Positions 1 to 12,529 of a DNA stretch of 64,000 nucleotides are shown one piece after another. Positions within the stretch are counted from its first letter, which is position 1; every line of letters begins with the position of its first letter. The DNA is from Hymenopellis radicata (lineage: Eukaryota > Basidiomycota > Agaricomycetes > Agaricales > Physalacriaceae): NCBI GenBank assembly GCA_015501595.1, contig JADNRX010000016.1, positions 186,001-250,000 on the forward strand, given 5' to 3'. Made by a program: the position numbers and the translations under genes. The notes below the pieces were generated by a model. It did not search any database and was not told where the DNA came from. It saw nothing but the letters and a program-made list of their open reading frames with translations.

Positions 1-183
1 TTGGCAACAAGTTGTATGCCCGAAGGTGAGTGCCTTTTTGGCGTCGAGGGCTAGAGATCCACCGCTCAAATTAGCCTTTTTTTACACGCGTGTTTAGTCT
101 TCCGGTGTGCGCATCTCCCGCAACGCTTGCGATGCCTGATCATTACACATCTTTCTCTGTTGCCGTCGACAGGGCGGTCTAAT
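1..183 (+). CDS. 3' end of an unidentified gene (partial, left edge)
   Basis: The first 25 bases can be read as an exon end (GNKLYAR) followed by a GTGAGT donor. An intron runs to the CAG at about 171-173, and the next exon closes within three codons (R-A-V-stop, TAA near 181-183). Only about ten residues are visible, so no family can be named. The splice signals are good but the evidence is short. Confidence 0.3.
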
Positions 184-580
184 TGCCTCCCGAGCCCCGG
201 CTTCCATCCTCCCTTCGCGGGTGTGTCGTCTCAACGATCACGGCTTGACGTTTGTCGCTGAGAGCCTCATCATCATTACATGTAAACCCGCAGCGACTAC
301 TTCGTTACCTTATTCACGCACAACGGAAGGTCCGCCCTGAGTCTCCCTCTTCAAGAGTGGTAACTCCACACACGCCGCGGAGTTCACATGTCTTGGTCTG
401 CACAAAAACCGCCTTTTTTTGCAGGACTAGACCCGGCGCGCGAAATAATCGGGCATTGCGCCATGATCAGTCTCGCCCTCGGTGTGCTGCCCCTCGCCAC
501 GGTCGGGGGTGGATTGCTTAAAGAATGCGTATGCCCCCTCCCCCCAAGTGTTAGTGTTATCTCACCTCCAGCACCACCAA
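184..580. other. intergenic region, no gene seen
   Basis: Several short frames are open here but none shows a family motif or consistent exon structure. It probably holds the promoter of the FAD monooxygenase that starts at 581 and the 3' UTR of the gene cut by the left edge. Confidence 0.5.
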
Positions 581-2412
581 ATGTGTGGCGCTCAGCGGAT
601 TAAGGTTGCTGTATGGTGCGTTTCCGACTCTTCCTCCCGAAGTCGTAATGAGAGTCATCATGTTCTAGTGGCGGCGGGCTTGGTGGTCTGGCGTTTACCG
701 TTGCAGCGTCCAAGTATCCGCACCTTTCTGTGGAGGTGTACGAGAGCGCGGCGGGCTTCGCGACGTTCGGCGCTGGAATCGGGCTGTGGCCTAGGACGTG
801 GGACGTGCTCGGTCGTCTGGGTGTAGCCGAAACGTTATCGTCTGCAAGTGATGATGACATTTCTTCTTCTTCGGACCTGTGTGAGTTGCTTCCAATCGAA
901 GTTGCGACATAACTTGACACGGCTGGCGGCGTACTACTACAGTGCGCGTCATGATTACTTTTCGAAAGAGCGACCAGCCTGTGGGGTACGAGTTTCTCAA
1001 ATTGCAGAGCCATGGTACGTTTGAGCGCGATGTTGGGGGGGGCGTCTAATTAATGACTCGCCAATACACACAGGCCGAATGCACACAGTCCATCGTGCAG
1101 AGCTACAACACGCGCTTCTCAAGAAACTATCAGGCTCGTCGCATACTATCCATCTTTCGAAACGCCTCCAATCCTACACCCGCGAACCCTCCGGGAAACT
1201 CCAGCTTACATTCAGCGACGGATCTCTAGCGAGCTGTGACATCCTCATCGGCGCCGACGGGATCAAGTCTGTCGTTCGCCGGCAGCTCATGCACGACGAA
1301 GCCGAGGTGGCGCGCAGGAGAGGCGACGCCAGAGGTGCCGAGGACATTTTGGCATCCATAGAACCCACCTGGACAGGATCAATCGCCTACAGAGCTCTAG
1401 TGCCGCCAAGTCGCCTCATCCAGAAGGACGCTGATACTCGGCGGCTAGTGGTGCCTCAATGTCCCACTCAGGTAATATAAGTTACAATAACGAGATTCAT
1501 TTCTGATGACGTTTTACGTTCGTGATCTTTAGTACGTTGGGAAGAACGCGGTGCGCTTGTCTTTAACTTGTTTTGTGTTCCTTCCATTCATATGATGAGA
1601 GCAGAATATGATCGTGTATCCAGTGTCCCAGCGAGACTCGGAGGACGATGGGCTGATTAATATGGTGGTATTCCACACTCAGCCAGAACTTGAGGGTTCC
1701 GTCTATGAGGGCCCGTGGTCGGCGCAGGTGGACACAACCCAATGGCTTCACTCTCCATATTTTGATCAATGGGAGCCGGAAGCAAAGGCTTGGTTGAAGG
1801 TAAGCAGGCGTCTGGATATTCCCATCATGCTGAATTGCTCGTAGTGCGTCGAGAACCCCACACGATGGGCAATACATGTTGTCAAAGAGCTTCACACTTT
1901 CGTTAACGACAGGGTGGCGCTCATTGGCGACGCCGTAAGTTGCTATCGATATCACGCTCTCGGCGTCCTATTGAACACTCCCACGTCAGGCGCACGCAAT
2001 GGATCCACATCAAGGCGCCGGTGCTGGACAAGCTCTCGAGGTTAGCGTCTTTCTTTCACCCGAGTATACGATCTTGATCGAAAAACTTTGCTAATAGGAC
2101 GCCTTCGTCCTCGCAGAGCTCCTTGGTGACACCAAGTCCTTGAAGGCAGTTCCGCAGACGCTTTCCACGTACGATACTCTCCGCAGACCATTTTCCCAGC
2201 AGGTCGCGCGCTCCTCGCGCGATAACGCGCACTTTCTCTCGCTGTGCTGGGAAGGATTCGACATCCATGACAGTCCATCTGAGGTCCGGGAGAAGCTTCG
2301 TCGCCTAGGCAGTATTATTACAGATCGGTGGAAGTGGGCATGGCTCACGAGCGTCTCGGCAGATTTGGAACCAGCTAGGAGAGAGTTCAACTTCTCCAAG
2401 TGCAAGATGTAG
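581..2412 (+). CDS. FAD-dependent monooxygenase, salicylate hydroxylase-like
   Basis: This is a class A flavoprotein monooxygenase of the FAD_binding_3 type, which hydroxylates an aromatic or similar small substrate using NAD(P)H and O2. The ATG at 581 begins a short exon ending at 615 in mid-codon. After a 53-bp intron (616-668) the frame reads KVAVCGGGLGGLAF, the N-terminal Rossmann GxGxxG that binds the ADP part of FAD. Later exons carry HRAEL, the DG motif GADGIKSVVR (about 1250-1280), and the second FAD motif LIGDA / AHAMDPHQGAGAGQALE (about 1920-2040), followed by DAFVLAELLG. All three family fingerprints are present and in order, and the C-terminus ends in FSKCKM-stop. I see no signal peptide or membrane helix, so it is likely cytosolic. 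The exact substrate cannot be told. Its 3' end faces the convergent DIS3 gene about 115 bp away. Confidence 0.85.
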
Positions 2413-2526
2413 AATGAAGCTGATATAGCGGCACATATTTATCAAGTAAATAACTGTACACGTTTCCTTATTATGCTTCGAGCTTCGTCACCATCTTTGT
2501 ATATACAGAAATCGAGCTCCCTTGAG

Positions 2527-5500
2527 TTACAAACTTCGAGAATCAATAGGTTCTACAAGGGTCATCTTGACTTTCCCCCGCTGTGTATTTCTATCCTTCT
2601 CGACCTCAATGTTGACGACGACCTTGTCGAACACCGCAATCTGCACTTCGCCATCACTCGAAGGAACGGTTATAGTATAATTGTCCGCATCGAACTTGGT
2701 GTCTCTCTTGAACATGACGAGACCTTCGATGCCCAATCTAGAGTACCACTTTGTTAAAGGCCCGCCGGCTGCGAGACAGGAAGAACTCACTTGGACACAA
2801 ACACACCCAACCCATTACGGAACGTCCTGATAACAAAAGCTTCTTCCCGAACTTGGGCCTTCTCACCTCGTCCTTTCAGCGCAAGCCCAACATAAAACTC
2901 CACACTCGCCCGGCCAGCCATTTGCGCCATCCTATGCCGGCGATTCACCACCTCCAGAATCCTTTCAACGTGATGCTTCGAATGCAGCGTCGCATGCAGC
3001 GGCGAATACCCAATCGCAGCAGAAAGCTGTCGATGCGCCAAAACGTCTGTCAAGGTCAAATGATGTCAGTATGAAGTCCATCTGCCTAAAGTAAGAACGA
3101 CGCCCTTACCCGCATACCGCCGGATGGGGCTCGTAAAGTGCGTATAAATCTCGCTCGCCAAGCCATAATGCCCAAACGTATCCCTCCCAACGCTTCCCGA
3201 GCAAAAATACTCCGCCGAAAGCATACACCGCGTGGCCATGATCCTCACTAGCGTATTAAACGCAGGTTCCGCAGGATCCTACCAGTCAAGTATCCTAAGC
3301 ACAAGAAAGGAAGTAGGAAAAAAAAACCTACAAGACATAGATCTAGAGACGCCGCCAGCGCGCCCGAGCTGGACACATCCAAACTCAGTCCCTTCCGCTT
3401 CTTCAAGATATCCTGCAGCTTCTCAAAGTTGGCTTTCGGAGGAGGCAAGTGACGTCTAATCCGGTAACGTATCAGGGCACCGACGGGAAGGATGAGTGTG
3501 AAGCTCACCTGAGAACAGCGGTCCCCGGGAAACTCTCCTGTATCTTCCTCGCAACACTGATATTCGCGAGCAGCATAAACTCCTCAACGAGACTATTCGT
3601 CTCCCTCAGCTCTTTTTGCTCTACATCAATAGGATCGGAGGACTCGGCACTGTCCAGGTGTATCTTCACCTCCGGCGAAGCAAGATTGAGCGCCCCGGCA
3701 GCCATGCGCTTAGCTTTCAATTTCAGTGCTAATGTGTTGAGAAGGCGGACACTCTCCGTGAGCGGGTCGTGTAGATTCCTAACCAGTATTAGTTAGATAA
3801 AGATGGGATATACTCCTCGGAGGGAACGACGACGTACGGATCATCCTTCCGCACTTGCGCTTCTTCATAAGTGAACGCTGCCTTCGAAGCAATGACGGAC
3901 TTTGTAAAGCGGACGTTTACAATTTCCGCGTCGGGTGTTAGTTCCTTTGCGGATGTCAATACGAAGCAAAGACTGAGATTGAAAAAAATTTACCCAGAGC
4001 GCTGAGAATGCAAGACGCTCGACATGTGGTCTAAGAGAGCACAAGTTGGTTCCGAGCAGAGACGGGAGCATGTCGATGCGATTGTCAACGAGATAGACAG
4101 TGGTGCCTCTTGCTGCCGCCTCGTTGTCCATGGGCGTGTCAGGATGTACGAAATTCGATACATCAGCGATATCTTGACACGGCGTGAGTTGACAGAAACG
4201 ATAGCTTATGCAGCATCCAACTTACGAACGCCAGCCTCAATATTTCCGTTTGGTAATAACTTTGCATGAAGGGCATCGTCAATATCTTGACATCCTAGAT
4301 ACTCAAAAGTCAGTTTTCATGAACCATGGCAGGCAAAAAAAATAGGATACCAGGCGGATCGATACTGCAAATGAGCACATCGCGCAAGTCTTCTCTATCA
4401 CGCCAGACAGGCCCGCCCTGCTCTTTCGGCGGCACAACCCACTGATCGCCCTCGCGCGGCAGACAATCAAGAATCGCCTTCCCAAACGGCCGATACGCCA
4501 CCTCAAACTCGAGCAGTAAACTCTCCTGCTCAGCCTCCTTGCTCTCCGTCTTCCCAAGCGCGCGCACAAAGTGGCCTTCAGGATACCGCGACGTGTTATC
4601 CCACCGATCTATCGTGACGAGAATTTTCTGCCCGATCAAGGTGGGCGCTTGTCGAGTCCGCAGTCGTATGCGGGGAAGCAAGCGAGAAACGGGTGTGGCA
4701 AATACGGTTTGTAGGGAAATGGACGTCGCATTCGAAGATGTCAACGACGTGCTGTCGATATGACACACATACGCCCTCCAGTTTCGCTTGATCACGCCGA
4801 CTACGTGGCCAGTCGGTTGCTTTGCTGACGACAAGCTCGAAGTGGACGCTTTCGACTCCTTGGCGACCACTTCCTCTTCGTCTTCGCCTTCACTGCCGGA
4901 ATCCTCCGCGTCGTCGTTCTTCAGAGTCGACTCCTGATCGACGACCTCGTCGGCTGGCGCTTTCCATTCGCTGGGATCGAAAACTTCGACGACGACAACG
5001 TCGCCCTGGACCGCCCGATTCATATTCTCGCGACCGACGAGAAGCACGGGTTTGGTAAACGCTGGAACGGAGACGCTGCCTTCCAGATAGTTATATTGAT
5101 TGGCGGTGAAGTGTCCTTGATGGAGTTGTCCTGATTTCACCCCAGCTTGCAAGGTCGACGGCGGGAGGTAATCTGGGTACAATGCTTGGCGGCCGGCTGA
5201 AGCTTTTGTAGGAAGAATGTCGTCTGACCCAGAGGCGGATAAGAGATCGAGTAGCTGGGCAGCGCTTGACATCCCTTCGACGTAGTTCCTAACTAATTCT
5301 GGTGAGCTGGGGAATGTGCAATAATTGAGACTAACATACCTGAGCTGGCCTTAATGCCTTCAGCCTGAGCTTTCTGTCGGTTGGCGGCATCTTCAGTGAG
5401 AAGGACGACATTTGGATGTATTGGGGGAGCTTTGCCACGAATGACAGGATGTGTCATCGTTATATGTGTTGAATACCATGCCGTTGCTTTGCGGATACCT

Positions 5501-6165
5501 GGAGACTGTGCTTTTAGAGCGAGGAAATGGTAAGACTTTCGTTCACGTACCTCTGTCATTTCTATCGTTCGGTGTTTCGTTTTCCTCACGAATAATCGCT
5601 GTTTCGCTGCAAAAAATGAGCAGAAACGCGTCACAATAAGTAGGAAAGACTTACGACCGATATTCATTGTAAAATACCCATATCCGCTTCTTGTCGGCCT
5701 TGATCAAAGCCTTGAGGCGGTTGTATAAAGGTAAGGATCGGTGCCGGACTTCTTCAATCACTGTTTGCAGTAGTATCATTGGAGGTGTGAAGAGTTCAGA
5801 TTCGACCAAATCCATCTGCATCGTCGTAAATACAAGCTATAATCAAGAAATTCATCCGCACCTGTGCAAGAAAGACATTGGTGTCCGGCAACACGAAATG
5901 AACATCCGAAATGTTGTATTCTGGACACGCGTCTCTAGAGGTAATGTGTGTTCCGAATCGCATTCTCGACAATCCTCTACGCCGCATCCGACATCGTCCC
6001 GCAGATATCGTTCTCTGAGAACTGCATAGAGTGAGCGAAATGCCGGGAGGAGAAGGGGGGTAAACAACCTTTTATAACTTTGCCACGCGCTGTCTTTTTG
6101 AAAAATTTGCGCTGGGTGACGACGGCTTCCACCTGTGGCCGTTTCCGTATTGTTATTTCCACCAT
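2527..6165 (-). CDS. DIS3: Exosome catalytic subunit DIS3/RRP44 (exo- and endoribonuclease)
   Basis: This is the catalytic subunit of the RNA exosome, a 3'-5' exoribonuclease (RNB domain) with an endonucleolytic PIN domain, acting on nuclear and cytoplasmic RNA. The start at 6165 gives [16 protein letters not shown] and then [14 protein letters not shown], like the family N-terminus. [16 protein letters not shown] is the cysteine-containing CR3 region. The PIN domain has [24 protein letters not shown] and [11 protein letters not shown], so its four acidic residues are retained. Two cold-shock/OB domains follow, with an acidic insert ([13 protein letters not shown]). The RNB active site reads [10 protein letters not shown] (about 4273-4295), and later motifs include [38 protein letters not shown] and [19 protein letters not shown]. 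An S1-like C-terminus ends [12 protein letters not shown]. About ten introns are needed. No inactivating change was seen, so this is an intact housekeeping gene. Confidence 0.95.
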
Positions 6166-6597
6166 CAGAGATGAATTTGAGTATGTTTTAATGCGCGCGG
6201 TAGAAGGGCCACAGATTGAGTAGATTTTGTGGTCGCGGCAGGAAAGACGAAGAGATTGCTGACATGACGCGGCCCGATGTCCGAAATAGGTCTCGATCAC
6301 AGATTGATCGATCAGCCCCAATCGAGCTCAGCTTGCCTTCACAGCAGGTACACTTTCTTCTCAAGACCGTGACGCGTCGAACCAGTGGGCATTTCCTCGG
6401 ACGTTCCCTGAACTTAATAAAATGCTTTATCTGTTTTATCCTTCCTCGTCTCTCTCAGAGTAGCGCATGACGGACCACTGCGGCCTACTAGCAACGCTCG
6501 GATTCTGGCGACTTCATCGTAGGGCATAGGTACGGGATTATTGTTAGAGGTCAGCTCTTTGACCCCTTAAATATAGTCCCGGCAATGCCGCTCTTGG
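6166..6597. other. intergenic region upstream of DIS3
   Basis: Presumed promoter of DIS3. Short frames are open but none resembles a known family. No repeat or RNA gene was recognised. Confidence 0.5.
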
Positions 6598-6780
6598 CTA
6601 GCTCGGTCGGGTCGAAGACGTACCATCTGGCCTGCGTTTTCTGTCTGTCATAGAAGTCAGTGGATAGGACGTACTTTGATGGTGTCCAAGTAACCACAGT
6701 GTGACTGCGAGGCCCAAGATGAGCACGCCAGTAGCCCACTTTGAGAGCGCACTTTTCTTCCCAGCTTGCTTCGTATCCAT
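6598..6780 (-). CDS. possible small single-pass membrane protein
   Basis: The ATG at 6780 starts MDTKQAGKKSALSKWATG, followed by a strongly hydrophobic stretch (VLILGLAVTLWLLG) typical of a signal anchor or transmembrane helix. The reading frame then becomes arginine-rich and stops at 6598. A short intron may lie in the second half. I know no family for it. It could be the remnant first exon of a larger type II membrane protein, or a chance frame. It lies between DIS3 and an unnamed family gene on the same strand. Confidence 0.25.
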   Translation of the reverse strand: MDTKQAGKKSALSKWATGVLILGLAVTLWLLGHHQSTSYPLTSMTDRKRRPDGTSSTRPS

Positions 6781-7015
6781 GACTGCGTCAATTCCTGGAA
6801 TGTCAAGAGAAATCATAAACAGAATTCATATAACGCTGTTGGTCAATACGAATCGTGCCACTTCTCGCTCGCCTGATGATTAATATCACTGGCCGCGAAC
6901 TGTGATGCACGGTCACTGAGCGCGTACCCCGCTCCTTTAGCATCAAGAAAGCTTCCTCCTAGGGCCAAAAAGATCAGACCACAGGAGCAACGGAATCATC
7001 AACATAGATTGCAGA

Positions 7016-8319
7016 CTAGTTATCGTTTACATCAAGCAGGTCAAGATTCGGCACTCTGCACCTCGAGACCTGGATCCACCATAACAAAATCTGCAGAGCA
7101 TTCGGAGGGAACGTCCCTTGCACGAACGTCTTGCCGCCGTCCTTCAGGACATCAATAGGCGCTTCGATTGGCTCCGACAGATGGACTTCCTGGCGATCTG
7201 GAGACAGTCAGATTTCTGAGGACAAGCAGAGACGAGACGACTTGCCTGGGGTGAAATAGCCGAAAGACCAGTAGTTGTAGTTTGTGACGGCGAAGATGTT
7301 ACTACGAGGTTGGGAGCATACGTCGTACAGCTTTAAGAACGTCGTTAGCGAACGTTGGAAAGGAAGCAAATTATTGCTGACCAATGCCCAGAGCTTGTTG
7401 GTCGTCTTGTCAGTGCGGTACTCGATAACGCTGTTGAAGCGGTCATCGGAAACCTTGGTAGTAAACTCAGCTTCAATAATGATGTAGGAAAAATGGGACA
7501 ACAAACTTCTGGCCGCGGTTTCACAAATTTCTTAAAATCCGTGCGAGAGAAGCTCCAAGGCGCCATTTGTACGATTGGGAACACTATCTGCAGTCGATGT
7601 CAGATACGGTTTGTGAAAGGAGAGTACGACCGACGACCTTGCCCTTGTTGCCAGCAGCTTCGAGCGCGTAAACCTGCCACATGGCATTGTGCGCCGTGAA
7701 CTGCTCCGACAGGTTAACAAATGCAAATTCCTTTATTTCCTTCTCAGCACTGTCGATGTGACGCAGCACTTCAGCGATCGTGCAGAAGATATACCTCTCC
7801 ATGAGGTTGCGCATCTCCCGCTCTCCATTTATCCGCGTGAAGAAAGCGAGAGAGTCCGGGTCATAGTACGTGTTTGCAGCCGACGACTTCAGACGAAGGT
7901 TGGATATCATGTATTCTCCTTTGACTGGGAGCGTAACTTGGACGGTGTCAAGTTTTGCAACAACTAGTAAATATGGGGTCTAGACTCAGTCAGAAATGAT
8001 GTAGATAGGACATACACGCCGTAGTCCAAGCCTGAAAGACCATTGGATCCATGAGCGCCACCTTGCGCAACTTGCGTGTTCCCGGCAGGCGGACGAGAGA
8101 TTGGTACCACGGCCAGTCTGCTGTGCGTGTAATCTCAACAAGAGGCGTAACTCTGTTGGCAAGAACGCCGGGCTGGCGCCAGCCGTTTGTGTAATCCAAG
8201 AAGGAGTATCGTTTCAGGCGGTTGGGTAACACGACGGCAGACCGGCTGATGAGCTGCTTGGTGTATTCCTTGTCGCTGTCGTACTCAATTTCGGTGCTAT
8301 CGATGTTCATGGCGGCCAT
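7016..8319 (-). CDS. hypothetical protein of an unnamed basidiomycete family
   Basis: This is a multi-exon gene with at least four coding blocks in consistent order: MAAMNIDSTEIEYDSDKEYT, then LDTVQVTLPVKGEYMISNLR, then EMRNLMERYIFCTIAEVLRH and FVNLSEQFTAHNAMWQVYAL, then SDDRFNSVIEYRTDKTTNKL, ending with IFAVTNYNYWSFGYFTPG and FPPNALQILLWWIQVS. The aromatic 'NYNYWSFGYF' block followed by a tryptophan-rich segment reminds me of uncharacterised agaricomycete proteins that keep a similar 'Y-x-W-V-F-G-x-F' signature, but I cannot attach a function. No signal peptide is seen. The exons downstream of about 7600 shift frame relative to one another, as expected for introns. TAG stop at 7016-7018. Confidence 0.55.
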
Positions 8320-9540
8320 TGGTAGGAGGGGTGAAGACTCGAAGGACCAATTCTGAGTATTTTATACTGCAGCTGTGGCAACGCGCATTGACCGCCTGGC
8401 TTTGTGGACGCGGCCATTGTTCAATCAAAGTGCCCTATTGTTCGTCCAGTATGGTCCAAAAACTGTTCCCTTGCGAGCAAATGCAGTGAGTTTGACCAGG
8501 AATGAAGGGTCCTTTGAAGCTACTGGCGGAGAGCATTTAAGATCCAAAAACGGAAGGCTTCAATTTTTGCCCAGCGGCAATCACATGGTCCGTGCGCGAG
8601 ATTGGCGCCACCCGACAAAGGACGAACCAAGGTTGGTATACTTCTTGATCTCGACGCGGCAAATCAAAGTTCCGAGCGCGACGGCGCGCGTTACCCTGCT
8701 AGCAATCTGAGAAGATAACTCCCCTCGCATCAGCACTGTTCTTCCGGAATCCGCATAGCTCTCTCCCTCGTCCGAAACGGCGTTTCCGTCCGAATTATCG
8801 ATAGCTAAACAAGAACGCACGATTAGTCTTCGTGGACTAAGAATTTACGTCCAGTTCCTCCTCGCTCCTCGACCATGCCGCAAATAATTTTTCTTAATTT
8901 CTTCTTCTCCTCTAGGGGCACTCTCTCGAAACACACAAGCTTCTTGGTCTCATTCCTGACGTCCTCAAACGCTCCGGAGAAATGCCTCTCACTCAACTCG
9001 GATCCTTGTACCGTTGTCAAGACGTTCCCTTTCATCGAGGACTACGAAACGACTTCCTCCAAACTCCGAGTCCATGTAAGCAATCATCTTCGTTTCGTGA
9101 AATACATACTAAGGTGTCTTCAGATCAACACCGTCTGCTTCGGCCAAAACTACTTGGGTTTATCCCTCTGTCTATGTCAGTAGCTTGGTTCCGAAGCGGA
9201 ACGGATCGTGAGTCGCCTCGAGTCATTGGGTCAAACTCACTGGTCTACTCATAGCATCTTGCAGTAGTGCATAAATTATCCGAAGTCCAATAGCCCTCTG
9301 TATCACCACGTACGATCACATCGCTGCCAACCTGTCCAGAATGCCGTCAATCCAGTGCGTTCTTGTGATGTTTCTATTTTGCGCCACTCCCACAACGTCG
9401 TCCGCCGGAAGGCGTCGTGGCGGCTCATGCAGGGCTCGAATTCATGCGCGACACCACCGAGATGAAGATCCAAATCACCCTCTCTTCAATGAATTTCTTG
9501 TCGCTCTGAGTAAGGTCCTCTGCGAGCGCTTTATCTAGTA
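8320..9540. other. unassigned region with open frames on the minus strand
   Basis: Two minus-strand blocks look protein-like: about 8820-8581 (AIDNSDGNAVSDEGESYADS onwards) and about 9035-8823 (SELSERHFSGAFEDVRNETK, ending KFLVHED). A further minus-strand stretch near 9535-9435 reads LTQSDKKFIEERVIWIFISV. They may be exons of one unrecognised gene or of a decayed gene. I could not join them into a confident model or name a family. Confidence 0.3.
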
Positions 9541-9596
9541 GATTCAGGTGAAGATATTGCCTTCAATCTACAGACATCGGTCTATAACCCCGATAG

Positions 9597-9783
9597 TTAA
9601 ATGTAATGCGTCGCGGAAGTTGGCGCTTGGTACTTGGTGGCGTCGAGTTCTCTCAGAGCCGCCGTGGCAGTACATCTGAATTAAGCAATTAGCATAACGA
9701 GGTCAAAATAACAAGGTAACTAATGGAACGGATTAGAGATGGACCTATGCAATTCCACGTAGCCTTCGTCCGACATAACATTT
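9597..9783 (-). pseudogene. C-terminal exons of an unidentified protein
   Basis: On the minus strand the block VMSDEGYVELHR ends at a GTCCAT donor. After an intron to ...TTCAG the frame resumes as CTATAALRELDATKYQAPTS and ends ATHYI-stop. The two blocks splice in frame, which argues that they are real coding sequence. Upstream blocks up to about 10,100 are unclear. No family was recognised. It lies directly downstream of, and on the same strand as, the BEM46-like gene. It may be a decayed gene or the tail of a gene whose 5' exons I could not place. Confidence 0.35.
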
Positions 9784-9897
9784 GTCCGTTGTCGCGAGTA
9801 CATCTAGTACTAGTACTACAGGGCGCTACTATGTTGCGCGTGGAAACAGAAGCAATGCATGGGTGGGTGGACCAGTGTTCGTAAGTATCAGTTCGCA

Positions 9898-9921
9898 CCG
9901 CGAGATCTCAAGATCTCGCGG
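9898..9921. repeat. 24-bp near-perfect palindrome (11-bp arms)
   Basis: The arms CCGCGAGATCT and AGATCTCGCGG are exact inverted copies separated by two bases. It could be a hairpin or a dimeric protein-binding site. No matching second copy was noticed in the window. Confidence 0.6.
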
Positions 9922-10469
9922 CCGTCTGGGTCGACAAGAGAGCACTCTTTTCTTGGTTCCCATGCATACAGGTGTTTGAACATTGTCATAAGTCATTTTC
10001 GTCCTCGGCTCGTTAACTTCATGCCAACAGCGTCGCGCCTCGCCAACGGTGGTGGTATAATTCTAGTACGTGATGTTTGACATTCGGCTTAAACTAGCCG
10101 CGTAGGTGCGTAAGACGACATTGTCCAGACTCGCGCGGCCAAGGTCGGAGCAGCATACTGTATTTTTAGCTGTCTTCCATGTGTGGCGTTGCCCTTTCAG
10201 GATCAATTCAGGATCCTCATTATTACTACGTATTCATTCTACCACGGCGTCCACCTTGAATTCCGTGATACATTACCTGGAGCTTGATATGTTTGGCCCT
10301 TGCGCTCATGTCACCCATTGTAGGTCCCATGAGCTACGTGTTCCACACATAGGAGTATCACAAAGGAGTGTACCACCCCCAAAAAGAATCCAAACCAATC
10401 CACGCCTCCAAATGCCATACTCCAGAAAAAACCAGTATCCATCCAAAAGGAGAACCAACATCACCCCTC

Positions 10470-11810
10470 TCATGAGGCAGATTTGGGCAAATTGCCAGTC
10501 ACCTTCAGTATGAATTCATTGACGGTCGCCCAATACGCGTGGTGGTTGCTCGTGTCATCTTGATATGAGAACGAGATCAGTATCATGGATCTAGGGCATG
10601 CGACACTCAAGAATACGTACTATGCCGCCTCCGAAAAATTCTTCGAACTGGGTTTGTTCTTCCGCTTCTTTCCCGCGCAGCTTGAACCGATCCCGGAGAG
10701 CCTGCATATGCGCCGGAGGAACGAGTGTGTCCGCTGTACCGCTGAGTAGTAGAACAGGCAATGAAGAAGGCAGCCGCGATGCTTTACTACCGGAGTCCCA
10801 CTTCTGATGGCAGAGGAACGTGAAGGAACTAAGGAGCGGAAGAACGTGGGGCACGAGTTCGGGAAGAGATGTGAAGGTGTTCTCGACGATAAGAGCCGCT
10901 ATCTGATTGAATAGGTGAGATGGTGAACGCGACAGAGGACATGAGAGGGGCGAACCTTTGTGGAGTTCCGACTCGCGAGATCAATAGCGACTGCGCCACC
11001 GATAGACTGACCGAACAAAAACTGGTAGTTTAATGAGATGACGTACGTACAGAAGAGGTCAGAAGCATACTAGTGGTGTGTTTGAGAACCGCGCATCGGT
11101 TTTAACGAAATCTAAGGCAGCTTGGGCGTCTAATTGGAACCCTAAAGCCAAAATGAGCACTTCGCATGTGTGACATAGACTAAGAGAACGTACCTTTCTC
11201 TGACGGCGCGCCTTCGGAATGGCCATAACTGGAATTCAAGTTGGGGCAGCACGAGGATACAGCAGGACAGACTTACCCTCGGTATGAAACCATGAGGACG
11301 TTGCACCTCATAGTCAACTGAAATACCATTCCCAATGGCAATCGATGACCAAGGTTGCCGCCATTGCCATGGAACATCACCACTGTAGGCCGTCTCTTCG
11401 CGAAGTCGTCGTCACTCTCCTGGTCATCGTAGTTGATGGGTGTCCTTGGAATATTATGAAAGCGAGTCGGCTGGGAAAGCTCCTTCCGTTGCGGAAGCAG
11501 GTAACACCGCAGTAGCACCCCATCGGAAGTTTTGAGCTCTAATTCTTCGCTGTAAAGTCCGAATTCGGATGGTTTATGCACGACTACATTATGTTGTGAG
11601 ACTGCGATTGATCGAATGAGGGGTACGCACTATCCGCTTCGGGACCAAGACTGACATAGGCAGAAGGATATATCAAGTAGTTTTGGCCATAGTATATGAG
11701 GCCAGCGCCTGGATGAGAGACATTGAGATGGGTACACGTATGGAAAGTGTCTGCATACCGAGCGTGGACACTGTCGCGGCCGTCGCCAAGGCCCCCTTGA
11801 AGATTTTCAT
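10470..11810 (-). CDS. bem46: BEM46/ABHD13-like membrane-anchored alpha/beta hydrolase
   Basis: This is a serine hydrolase of the BEM46 (ABHD13) group, a conserved fungal membrane-anchored protein linked to cell polarity whose substrate is not settled. The start at 11810 gives MKIFKGALATAATVSTLG, a short hydrophobic signal anchor. After an intron come YYGQNYLIYPSAYV and HKPSEFGLYSEELELKTSDG. The oxyanion region is VVMFHGNGGNLGHRLPL, the nucleophile elbow is GQSIGGAVAIDLAS, the aspartate region is LSGTADTLVPPAHM, and the catalytic histidine is supplied across an intron as ..GGGIV-HDTSNHHAYW (the family motif is HNDT). It ends NLPKSAS-stop at 10470. All catalytic residues are present, so the gene looks functional. 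An alternative longer start upstream of 11810 is in another frame and less likely. Confidence 0.88.
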
Positions 11811-12486
11811 TAGTAACGCCAGACAACAAGGCGCAGACAGGCTGCAGGTGAGCACACCTTCGCAAAACTTTCGAGGGATGGAAGAAACCCTGACATTCGA
11901 AAATGATCTCGTTGTCAATTGGGAAGGAGAATGACTTCCTTTTTCGGTACCGCCGAATCTGGACGCGACAAACCAAACAGGGCACGCTCGTCTCCTTATT
12001 CTTTTTCCAGACATTGCCTTGTACTATGCAGGTTTACAAGAACAAGGCGTTTCTTGAATGGTGGTTTAGCTTGTTTCCACAATGTCATTCATCCGTCAGT
12101 TTGTCGACCCCCGACGTTTGCATCCGCTGAGGAGTCCAGTCATCTGAGCTTATTCTCGAGACTCTCGGTTTTTCAAATTCAATCAGAAGATCTACATGAT
12201 GTGAATTTACGGATTATGCTTCGACAGCTCCAGACTAAGCTATGTTGAAGCTATGTAGCGTATTCTGTCAATAGCTGTCAATGCGCAGTGCGCCACGCCC
12301 CCGACCTTCACCTCTTACGCGCCCGCAGCTACCCGGCACGCCCGCGAACACGCACTTCACACGCCCGTAAAGTCTGACGATCCTGACGAACTGCGACCTG
12401 CGCCTATTATATTCCGGGCTGTCGACGGAGTGTCGACGGTCGTTTCATACTTGTTCAGGGAGGTGCTTCTTTTCTCGAGTTAACCC
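11811..12486. other. intergenic region upstream of the BEM46-like gene
   Basis: No supported gene. The frames that are open here are shadows or lack motifs. It ends where homology with the right-hand inverted arm begins. Confidence 0.5.
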
Positions 12487-12529
12487 TATGTAATTTTTCC
12501 TCGCCCTTCAAAGCGCTCCACTCAGTTCG

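Noticed and set aside
600..1013. A 137-residue minus-strand frame overlapping the FAD monooxygenase start
   Set aside because: It is antisense to exons with clear Rossmann motifs and has no recognisable features of its own.
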